DNA of 64,000 nucleotides, taken from the NCBI GenBank assembly GCA_019914945.1, contig CM034108.1, positions 7,078,001 through 7,142,000 on the forward strand. The letters are read 5' to 3'. Source of the DNA: Typha latifolia (taxonomy: Eukaryota > Streptophyta > Magnoliopsida > Poales > Typhaceae). The position numbers and the translations under genes are program-made. The notes below the pieces were generated by a model that did not search any database, was not told where the DNA came from, and was given only the letters and a program-made list of their open reading frames with translations. This document shows positions 25,301-37,300 of the stretch, piece after piece (the first letter of the stretch is position 1; the number at the start of each line of letters is the position of its first letter).

Positions 25301-28300
25301 ATTTTGTCTTTTCTACAACATATTACAAGAAAGTTTTAATCTATCATGCTATCTACTTTCACATATTATGTGATTTAAGTGTGGCATAGATCTAATAAAC
25401 TTTCACATATTATGTGGATGCAAATTGCATGATCCGTAATATTTATCAGTGCAATTCCTCCTTCAAGAAATTAGTCTTAAGTCAATTATTTTTTATTATA
25501 CATTTGCTATTTATGGTGTTTAGGATTGTATTTGCTTTTTCGCAATTTTTTAGGGTATTATTTGCTTATTGTTATTTGTAAGGTCTATATAGGCTAGCTT
25601 TTACTCAATCAGGGTTAATAAAGAAATGAAATTTTTTTGAGATCTCCAATGAGAGTTTTGGGTGTAAATCCTTAGTTGAAAATAAAAGTGTGAAACCCCA
25701 TTCTTTTTCTGTTTCTCTCACTATTATTATTCCTAGAATCCTAACGATCCAATTATTTCTAAGGTTCTGAAAATCAGTATCGGGATTGGGATCGGCCAAC
25801 TAGAAAAACGATATGTATTAGTCGTATCGGCCATATCGGCCGTATCGGCGGCCTCTATTGGATCATACTATTTTAATTAAATAAAATTCTAAATATTATT
25901 TAAAAATATTGAGAAATTTCTAAAAATTTAGAAAAAATTATAAGAAAATAAGAAATAATAATTACTTACATATAAAGCCTAAAAAGTAAAAATCTCTCTT
26001 CCTCCCACTCTTCTTTTCTATCCCTCTAACTGTTAGTCTGAGGTATCCATTCTCTCCCTCACTCTCTTTTTTTTTATCTTTCTCTCTCTCTCCCTCACTC
26101 TCTCTTCCTCTTTCCCTCTCTCTCCCTCTCTCTGTAGTTGCTGGCTATTGCTACAAGAACCGGCTAGTTTTGGCCCGGTTCGGGATCGGCTGAAAGTAGG
26201 AACTATGATTATTTCACATCACTTATCTTTTGTACAATGTATTACAAAACTTTTTCATGGATCACAATATCTAAGTTCATGTATTACATTGATTTAACTG
26301 CGAAATAACTCTAAAAAATACTTGATGGAAGATGTATTCCTAAGTTGCATAAAAGTGCACAACGCTTAGAGATGTCTGATCTGCCCAAATAGACTATATT
26401 TTCTAATTTTTTGATGTACTCCATAGTTCTTCCAACATATTAAATAGTGTGCATCACTTAGAGATATCTAATCCGCCAAAATAGAAAGATTGATGATTCT
26501 TTGAGAACTAAGAAGGTATTTCACTTTCATTAGAATGTATTCCACACTTATTAAAATGTATTATGTTTTTATTAGAAGGTATTTCGTTGTTGTTAGAAGG
26601 TATTTCATTATTGTTAGAAGGTGTTCCACTATTATTACCAAGAACCTCATATATAAAGGGTACTACTAATTAACATAACATAATGTACTGTTAATTCACA
26701 ATGTAATAGGTAATTTTGTCTTCCACTTTTTTTGGTTGGAGGAAAAAGGAGAATTTTTTAATTACTATAGAGTACTTGAATGTCCAATAAATTGTAAAGT
26801 ACATTTAATGTAGCTAATAAATATATTGTACAACTCTCTTTCTTCTTTTCAACAGGCAAAATATAATTTGGGAAGAAAATATAGAAAATGACAATATGCA
26901 GAAGAACTAAAAATGGACCTATTCTCTCAAATAAAATGTACTATATTTTTTTTTGGACAAATTACCTAGGTTATTTAGATATATGTGCATTTTTTCTCAA
27001 AAGGAAGTAACTGTAAAATGTGATCTTTTATCAAAGAAAATATGTTCAACCTGTCGTAAAAAGTACCTGTAAAGTTCAACACGTGAACCACCAAATTCAA
27101 TTTCGGAGGGCACAGCAATACCCATTCCAATGTTCGTTGTCTCCTTTCCACAATAATCACAAGGAGGTGAGTTGACCCACCTACAAAAATAAGCATGTGA
27201 AATGTAACAATAGGTGAAATATCAGAAAATACTAGTTCACAAACATTGTTGGCATGCTATGAATTAATTAACTTTCCTATATCATGAAAAAATTTACCAA
27301 ACGAAAACGAGTCATAGGTGTGACCAAATTAATAATTGATAGTAGGAAAAAGATACACCTAAGGATCAGCATTAATATGTGCTCCAAAAGATTCACAAAC
27401 TTATACAAGAATTCAAGTGTCACACACAGTGCCTCTGCTATCATGGCCACATTCTTCTCTCACTTGGACATAGAGAGATTGATTCAAGGCTAATTAGTGG
27501 CTGTTTTCTAAAATGTTCTATTCAGATATTGGGTTCTAAATATCGAACTCTCACTAGTAAACATATAGCTCTCTTGTATTTTAATCCATATGTGTGTGTT
27601 ATCCCTAGTGATCAAAAAGAACATTATTGTTTAAAAAGTTGAGTTTATCTAGTTGGGATTGTTAATGTATATATATTCTTATAAGCCACCTAAGGGCTAA
27701 TATACCAATATGATGTACATATTATATTTACCTCTTAATGAGAAAGTAGGAGAGCTCCTTCTCATGTTACATGGTATCAGAGCCCGATAGGGTTTTCTTT
27801 CTCCATAGTCTTCCACTGTGTCCTCATTTGCACAGAAGCGGAGCTCTCCCTCATTAACACCTTCTGACGAGCTCGAGACTCCTCCACCTCCCCCTCAGGA
27901 CTCCTCCGCCTCCCTTGGTGCTGATCAAAACTAGCCGGCCCTCCCCGTTGATTTACTGTGACGAATGGCTCTCCCGAAGCCCTCCCTTCCCCTCCCCCCT
28001 CTCTGATAAACAATTTCGAGCTCTCATGGAACCTCCTCGCTAAGCACAACCCGGCAGCTCAGTTCCTCATTCCGGCAAGGTGATCTACCTCCTCCTACAT
28101 CGACTTTGTCAAGCTCAACCCATCGGACTGGCTCTACGTCACAGTCACCAATGTCATATGCTATTGGAGAAAGAAGAGTCCAGTAGATTACTCGCATGAA
28201 AACCCTCTTAGTAGAAACTTTTCATTTCCGTTTTTTTTCATGCAAGTGATTCTCTAGCATCATTCTTCTTGCAACATATTGGTCTGCTATATTTTTACTT

Positions 28301-31300
28301 GTCTGATAGCAGTTACAGATCCTGCCCGTGACTATCTACCTACTTCTGCTGATTTTTTACTAGTAACCATGGCTGATGAGCCATATTAATTTGCTACTGT
28401 CAAAAGTGCTCTTAATGGTCGTGATCTCACCAGTCATCTCAAGAAATCCAGCCCTATGCCCTCATAATTCTAGATGAGAAAGGGCAACTTTCTAAAGAAT
28501 ATGTTGCTTAGAAGGCTAACGATCATCGTTTCGATCCTATTTGGTTGCATCAATTGATAAGGTTATTTTTCCCAAATCTTATACATTTTACCATTGATGC
28601 AGATCTTTGGATCTATCTTTGGTCTCCCTTTGTTGAATCGAGCGATGCTTGAGAGAATCATCTTTTGTCTAATGCACAAGGTGCTCAACAAGGTGACAGA
28701 TCCGTATAGCAACTTTATAGTTATATGCGAGATTTTTGGCATTGCAAACTCTAGAGCCTCCCATTCCCCTCCAGTTTGCTAGTACATCCTATCCTATAGA
28801 CTACGAGGCTTTTCGAGAGCATCGTCAGCTTTACCAATTTTTGGATGCTCTTTGGTCCATCGTCATACACAACCGAGTTTAGAGTCTGTAGTAGCCAAGC
28901 TAGTTGCTGAGGAGAGACATCTTCATACTGTTCAGTCTCAATATGCTTTATCAGTGTCTGTTCCTTTGACCGTGGTGGATAAAGTTCTTACTGCTACAGC
29001 TTCTATAATACCTTCATCTCGTAATGTCAATTTATCTCGCTCTTGTCCTCAGTGTTCCCACTGTCACAAGTTGGGGCATTTGATTGACACATGTTGGGAA
29101 TTGTATACCGGAAATCACAAGAACTACAAACAAAAAGATCATCCACACCCGACCGCAGCTATCACTGTTAAGATTTTTTCTAAGATATCTTCTATTGGTA
29201 CTCCATCAGATCGTCTTCAGCAGATTGAGGAAACACTAGCTCAATAGAGTCAGCTCCTTAGCCGTCTTTCATAGCATACAGTATCTACTTCATCCGCTTC
29301 ACTAACATATCACTCAGCACCATCTGCTCCTTCTGGTATTATTTCTGACACTTGGATTATGGACTCTGGTGCTACTCAGCATATGACTCCAAATTCCTTT
29401 ATCCATATTGCTTGCTACCTCATATCCCAATTGCCACCTCTTCAAACTACAAATAGCTTTCTTCTTTCCATTTGTCAATCTAGCTCTATTACTAATACCT
29501 CTAAAACTTCTAGTTGTCTTACACTACCCTATGTCTTGCATGTTCCTTTTCTCAGTATGAATCTTCTTTCATTTAGTAGCATATGAGATCCTAGCTATCA
29601 TGCCTTATTTACCACTCACTCTTGTGTTGTGCAGGATCTACATACCGGCCACGAGATTGGAGATTGGAGTTGATTGTAGAACTAATGGTCCTTACCATAT
29701 TTTTTTCTTCATATACCTATCTCACATCTTTCTCATTTTGTTGGTGCTGCTCTCTCTCCCACTGATTTGTAGCATCGTAGGTTAGGTCATATGTCAAAAC
29801 CACATCTTAAAGGCCTTTTCCACTCTAGAGCCTTACAACAAGATTTATTTGTTCTTTGTTGGACTATGTGGGTAAGTAAGTTAATCGAACAATTGGCTCT
29901 ACCTTTTCCTTCAAGTAATAATAAAAGCAGTTCATATTTTGATATCGTTCATTTTGATATTTGGGGACCTACACCATCACCTTCCATGTATGGATATTTG
30001 TATTAGGTATGTTTCATTGATAACTTCTCCAAATATACTTAGGTTTATCTTATTCGACATTGATATGAGATTTCTCAAATTTATCAAATTTTCACCTCTA
30101 TGCATTCACACTCACTTTCACAAATACATTTAAAAATTTCAGGCGTAACTATGCTTGAGAGTACACATCTGCTGCTACGCGCTCTATTTTTTTCATTCTA
30201 ATGGCACTCTTTTCCAATAGTCTTGTTTTTACACTCATGAGCAAAATGGTGTAGCAGAACAAAAACACTATCATATCTTGGAGACTGCTCATGCTCTACT
30301 TCTCAATTCCTCTGTCCCTCATACTTTTTAGGCAGAAGCTCTCTTGAGTTCTATTAACCTTATCAATTTCATGCCCTCTCTTTTCTTACGAGACCAAATG
30401 AGGTTTGTTTTTCTATTAAACTTGATTATAGTCACCTTCATATTTTTGGATGTACTTGCTTTGTTCTGCTTCCTGCACATGAGTATAACAAGCTATTAGC
30501 TCATTCTATGCAATGTGTTTTTCTTGCGTACAGTTTTGAACACAAAGGCTATCAATGCTATAATCCTTTTGACTCATCGGATGCAGATTGATAATCATGT
30601 CCCTTTTCTAGAGAATATCCCTTATTATTGTCATAAGTCTCAGGACCTTACTTTTCTTGAATTTCCATCTTCGACATCTTCTCCTTAGTTTCCTCTTGAG
30701 CTTTCGTGAACACCATACTCTCTTGAGGAGCATCTTGCTAGATGCCCTAGTGATTCTCCCTCTTATTGTCCTCCTGTCACTTAAGTGTACTCTCAACGAG
30801 TCGTTCCTATACCTTCTTCGTCTATGTCAATTCCTATTTCATCTTTTCTGTCACCATCTACGGGTCCTCCCCGATCTCAACATGAGCATTGCCCTCCTCA
30901 ATGATATGGATATGTTGATGTTGCATGTTACTCTTATAAGTTCTACACCTTTCTGACAGCTTTTCATGCAGCTCAAGAGTCTAGGTCTTATTGATGATTA
31001 AATTAATGCAGCTCACACTAATTATTGAAGCTATGGGTATTCACAAGCTGACATACACCTATTATTTTCTCATTGACTAACCAGCATTCTCTTATAAGCT
31101 GAGCCTATGATTAAAGATGGTGTTTTGGGTTTCTTATCTATGATTAGAGGATATATTTCCAGACCTAGTGTTGTCTAAAGGAGATGACTAGTTTTGTGTT
31201 TTTAGTTCTCAATTCATGATAATAGGGTGTATTTTGATATGAGTTATCAAAGCATTTGATTTTGTCTAGTAAGAGTCTAACACTCTAACTAATAAAGAGT

Positions 31301-34300
31301 ATTGTTTTAGTAAGAAGTATGTTTTTGTGAATTAGAGAGACTCTATTTTAGCTTAAACCATTGTATGCAAAATGGACAGAAATGATGGGGTTTATAGATT
31401 AAGTTGACAAAGCTATTATAATGATTAAATTAGAGGACATTAACTATTGTTTTGAAGTCCATAAATAGTATCTTAAATTATGTTGTTTGCACATTTCAGG
31501 TTAAGATTTAAGGTCTCTTTCAACTAATGTTTTGATGTAGAAAATTGATTATCTAAAGGTGAGTAATATTGGGTTTTGTTATTAGTGTATTTAAACAAAA
31601 AAAATATGTTTTATACCTTGCGTATAAGACTGGTTTTCCTATTTATGTAACTGAATAGTTTTGTGAAGCATCTTTGAGCAATGGGATTTGGATTCGATAT
31701 GAGTTATCTATTTGGTAGTTGTTTACATTTATTGCTAGATGCAAATGTTGCCATTCCTATTTTGTACGAATTGGTTTTCCAAATGACTTGGTTTGATATA
31801 TGTATTTGCAAGAATGCACTCTAGAGACTTGTTCTTCTGAGAGAGTTATATTTGCTGGTTTTATGCTCAAAATGAGCTTGACATTTGAAAGCTTTGTAAA
31901 GCTATATGTTGGATTATGGGCTTGAAAGCTATTATTTGAGTCATTTGAAAAGAATCATGTACTATACCGGTTAGTTAGTAGATGAATACTAACATGTGAT
32001 TACACGGATGGAAATCCAAAAACTCCAGCATCCCGGAGTATAAATAGGACAGACTCTGGTAACCCCGAGGGTTAATAGAGGCAGGCCCTATCAGTGGGGC
32101 CAATACACTAATACTCTGGTATCCCAGAGTTAAAATGGGACGGGCCTATAAGTGAGCAATACGAACCATGATTTCCTAAGTTAATGTTACCTGAGTTGAT
32201 ATATATATTTGAGATATTAACCATATCCTAGTTATATGATATATGGTGTGGTTTGATCATGCTACATGCATTTGGATTTTAAAGTTTTATTTGTTACTGT
32301 GGTTATTTGCGTACTCTAATATAGTTTTTGTTGTATATTCGGTTTTTAAAATGGTTTTACTCATTGAGCTGTGCTATGAGCTCATTATATTATTTCCCGC
32401 CCATTCTAGATATCTCTTACGATGTGTGAGGACATAGTGGGTCTTTCAGCTTATCATTTTGGGTAGGATATCAGTAGTTGTATCATTTTGAGAGTTGTAT
32501 TATTTTGTAACCAGTCCTACCAAGGATAGCTAGTAGCCCCATATTGCTTGTATTTGTATGTCAAAATCTGTACCTATGGCATTATATAAAAGTGTCGACT
32601 AGTTGTTGTAAATGAGATATTAGAGTTTTATTTTTAATATCAAAAAACTCAAATGTTTAGCTGTCTTAGTCTAGTATTTGAGTTATTGAGTTGATCTCTT
32701 TGGATTAAATGAAAAGAAAATTATAGTCTCATTTTCTAGTGAAAGATTATTGTAGTTGGTGTTTGTAGACCTTGCACTCTACTAGGCATAGTCTTAATGG
32801 GTTGCAGCCATTCCCATCCTCGTCTACTATAGTGTAGTAGTAGCAGGGGGTGTGACAAAATATCATACAGAATAGCTGGTTCATCAGTAATGGCTTAAAA
32901 TACAGAATCATCAAGAATGCCTATTTGTATGACATGCCCCATCTAAGTTACAAGAATAAATGGAGAAATTGCTTGTAAAGAGACAGTATTTTCATCAGGT
33001 AAAAGAGTTGTATTTGCAAGACAGGATTTTGAGCTGATAACTACAGAATCACTCATTTCTGAAATCATAATTACCAGATAGGTTAGATGGTGGGGTGGAC
33101 AATCAAGTCCACAGAACCTCAAACATAATCTCCAGTAAGGTCAATAGTCGCTGATGCATAGTTTTCAGTTTCGGCCGATCCTGATCCGAATCGAAACCAG
33201 CCGGTTGGCTGGTTTCGGGCCTGCAACAGTAGCTGATGTTGCTGGCTGCTGCAGCTGACAGCAGCAACTACAGTGAGAGAGAGAGAGAGGAAAAGAGGAA
33301 GAGAGAGAAGGAAAGAGGAAGAGAGAGAGGGAAAGATAAAAAAAAAGAGGGTGAGGAAGAGAGAGAGAGGGAAAGATAAAAAAAAAAGAGTGTAGGAGAA
33401 AATGGATATTTCAGACTAACAGTTAGAGGAATAGGAAAGAAGAGAGGGAGGAACAGAAATTTTTACTTTTTAGGCTTTATATGTGAGTAATTATTATTTC
33501 TTATTTTCTTATAATTTTTTTCTAAATTTTTAGAAATTTCTCAACATTTTTAAATAATATTTAGAATTTTATTTAATTAAAATAGTCCGATCTGATACAA
33601 GCAGCCGATCCTGATCCCGATACCGATTTTCGGAACCTTGCTCTGATGCATATCAATTCTGTCATTAATAAGATACTTCATTGGACTTGGTGGAAATTCT
33701 TTTGTGCATGTGAAGTTTATTCATTCTCAGGAACAATCAGTACCTTTGTAGGTTTCCAGTATACAAACACTACTATTCTCATTTTTCATTCTGCAAGTTG
33801 GCATTAACAGTATCTGAATAAAGAGAGGGCTTTCTTCATTTCTTCTTCTTCCTAGAATCCCTGCCTTTTATTATTCAGGAATCAGGATTATCTAGTTTTG
33901 AACCAGGGTTTGCACAACTTGAACTAAGCCTCACCTAGGAACTCCAGGAAAAAGAGCAATCAATGACACCAATGCCATTATACACCTTTGAACTCTCTTG
34001 AATCTTGATCATCTCACTTTTCAATATGCCATAGCAGCTTTGCAGCACAGGAACTTTTCATTATCTGGTTACTGTATTGCAAAAAATAAGAAAAAGAAAT
34101 TTTGGAGGCTATACTTTCATTTATATCTTCGAAGTTCTAACCATTCGAGGACCGAATTACAAACGAAGGATCCATGTGGCCGACCCGAAACAGATTGGGG
34201 GAACTGCACTGTTAGGACTTCTAATACACTTCAGGAAAGGCACACTTTACTACTGTCTTTCAAGATAAATATTCCCTCTTACTTTCTGACAACAGACATG

Positions 34301-37300
34301 AAATGATTCCTCCTCAATGACAAGAAAACTTCATAGAATGGAATGTGACAGAAATAGAAAGAAATCAGATATTACTGAACTCTTTCACTGGATATACATG
34401 GAATCATGATATATCAGTGTTTAAAATATTTAAGGCCCGTTCCACCTCAAGCCTCAAAGTCAGGCCATCAGACTCAAAAATGCCTAGAGGATTTGATGTG
34501 GGCATCATTTTCAATTTGACCAAAATAAAGTTGCTTGAGTCCAATTTTGGTCTAATTGATCTAATTAGGCTCAACTTATTTTCACATTTAATTTGTTGAG
34601 TTGATTTTTCATTCAAATGATCAATTGAATTAGTCAATTGGTAGATATGGTAAGCCTATATGCGGGGAATGTCCGCATTGAGTTATTACCTAAATGAGAT
34701 TAGTCAATTTAGATAAAACCTAATCAATTAGGATCCTATTAGGAAATTAATTCCTATTAGAACCTCAATTGATAGTTATGGTAAGCTTATATATGGGGAA
34801 TGTCCACATTGATTTATTACCTAAATTGAGTTAGTCAATTTAGGTAAGATGATCAATTAGAGTCCTATTAGGAAATAAGTTTCTATTAGAATCAGCTAGA
34901 ATTAAAGTTGTTAACCTATTTAAGGGTTATTGCATGAGAAACAAGGAACGATTAAATAAGATTTATTTGAAATCTCTCATTTTCTCTCATGCGGTCTTCT
35001 TCTTCTTTTTCTCTCTCTCTCTCTTTCTCCCCCTTTCTCCTACTCCATCTTCAGATTCTTCTCTAATCTCTTCTACTTCCTCTCTAAACCTATTCTTCGT
35101 CAATTTCTACTTTCAATTGGTTATTGTTGCTATCCAGAAAATTCCAATAGTGAAAGAGAAATCTTTGGGTGCTCGGATGTAAAGAATAAGTCTTGGTTTC
35201 AAAGTAAAAGCACTATTTCATTTATTAGTAAATCTAAACTCTAAAGTCTTTCCTTATACCATATTTTAGGCTTTTCTACTGTCAACATACATATTTGAGA
35301 GTTGACAAAATTACTGCTTTATCTAAGTGATTTTCTTTCGTTCCATCTAGTAGTGATCTTTTTAATCGATTAAATTATTGTCAGTTATTGCTTACTATAT
35401 TTTATTTTAGTTATTTGTTTGAATCGATTGTTCTCCAAAACATTGCATTCATACTAGATTTGCATTAGGATTTAATCTAATAAAGCATGAGGTGTACATC
35501 ACCTAGTGTTTTTGAATAGCATTTCTTTGTTTTTTTAAGATGTTATTGTTTCATTAATGTTTTATGTTCTATTTATTACTAAATTGTATTATCTCATAGT
35601 TTTAAGAATGGTTATAAACCATTGTTAATGTATTTTAGTGTAGTAGACTATCAAAAAAATTATATATACTATATTTATATATATTATATATCGTGTATAA
35701 TTATATTTAATTCTTTATATATTAAAAATGGTGGACTGTCTTAGCGCCCGCCTTCCGCATATGCGGAAGGCAGTGATGTGATCACCTGCCATCCGCAGTT
35801 GCCTTTTAATACACTGATATCACCTTAATGAGGGGTCACTGTTACCTCATCCATGTCATACACAATTATTAGTAGTATGAATAAAGAGGAAAAATGGAAG
35901 ATGATAATTTATTATGACACTACTAAATGTAAGATAATCTAATTGTTGGCTGCTTATCTACAAACAAGTGGATTATGCTTGTGTGCAGGTTGTATCAAAC
36001 TAAATATTATTCAGAAATCATAATTCCAGAGAAACATAGTTAAGAAGCTTTTTGGCAGGTACTCAAGTTACAGTAAGTTACCTTTTCAACATGAAAACAT
36101 GCAGCCCAAAATAAACATTTTAAGGAAATGCACACCACATGTTCCAAACAAATTTAAGCCTCTATTAAACAATTTGGAAGTGACCTAACAGATTTTTCAA
36201 CATGGATTTAGCCATTTAGGAGCCAATTGTAAGATAAAGATACTAAAAGTTTCAGCAAGATTTGAAAAAATAAGAAAATTATATATGATTGACCTGAAAG
36301 AGTGCTTAAACCAGAAAAGCAATTGCAGCAAGAAGGCATAATCTTCTTCAGCTTTTGAAGGATTGATATTCCCTTCCTATAAAAGTATCAAATGAAAACT
36401 CAAATTTCCTCCAAGATTTAAGTATTTAACGTCATGCAAGAGAAAAACTGTGCAATTATAAAAAATTAAATAAAAGCAATCTAAGTGACCTAACAAGGAG
36501 AATTTATCATGAAACCAACACAAATTATTTACAGTGCATTGACAAATAATATATACCACTTCCAAAGCTAAAACTGTAGTAACTATATGCAATTCTGTAA
36601 GAGAAGAATTCACAATATTGGCTTAAACAAGGAAATAGGAAAACACCTTATTCCCACTAGGATATCTGGCAATGCATACTAAAGCACTGTTGAATATGTA
36701 CTTAAGTGCCAAGCGTCTCCTTCCCCAGTATCAGGCCATAAAATTCATTAGGCAAAACAATGACTTACATGTCACTCTATAAATGAATTCTACAGTTTTA
36801 GCTGCAAATATGCACATAATGGAAACTGGAAAGAATGAAGCACTATGGAACACTTTTTCTTGAAAGGTTGTAATACAGAATCCTATAGCACATAATGTGA
36901 GCAATGTGGTACCAAAACTAAATGATATTTGATTTTCTGTTTCTAGCAGCAAATTTTATCTGATTTATGAGTAGAACATGGCTTCCATTTAGTTGAAACG
37001 AAGGCATATCAAAGAATACTAAATCTGGACAATATTTGAGTGATTCCACAAAATAATCGAAAAAATTATTTGATTAGTATCAGCATTTAGTTACAATAAC
37101 ACAAAAACTACGATAAGATTGTGTGCACCATACAAGAGTACTAAATTGCATTAAGATGTATAAGATAATAATCTAGGGGCACATATCTAGCCAAATGAGT
37201 ACCAATCTTACCCATTCTCATGCCACTTATCCAGAAAGGAGATGAATAAAACAAAATCGGATCAATCAGGTCAACCCTAAGAGGAGAAAATATCAGGATT

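Larger units (their letters stand above)
23576..26969. mobile_element. Long-TIR Mutator-like (foldback) element, 3.4 kb, 9-bp target duplication
   Basis: Flanked by exact 9-bp repeats GTTATTTAG (23567-23575 and 26970-26978), the Mutator signature. The two ends are inverted relatives over a long stretch: AGGTCCACTTTTAGTTTCTTTTGC near 23616 pairs with the reverse of AGAACTAAAAATGGACC near 26903. Inside, TACCTTCTAATAACAG-type units (24085-24400) face inverted TTAGAAGGTATT-type units (24880-25200 and 26515-26640). No transposase is present. An LTR fragment and a small hAT element are nested inside. It ends 88 bp from the PNG1 exon 7 donor. Confidence 0.82.
33641..36293. other. Intron 6 sequence between MITE and exon 6
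   Basis: Contains a 131-bp tandem pair (34641-34890), a 20-bp palindrome (35751-35770) and AT-rich stretches. The ORFs here have no recognisable domains. Confidence 0.4.

Noticed and set aside
27772..27784. Possible tRNA remnant from the TGGTATCAGAGCC match
   Set aside because: Only the 13-nt primer-binding site is present; no cloverleaf.
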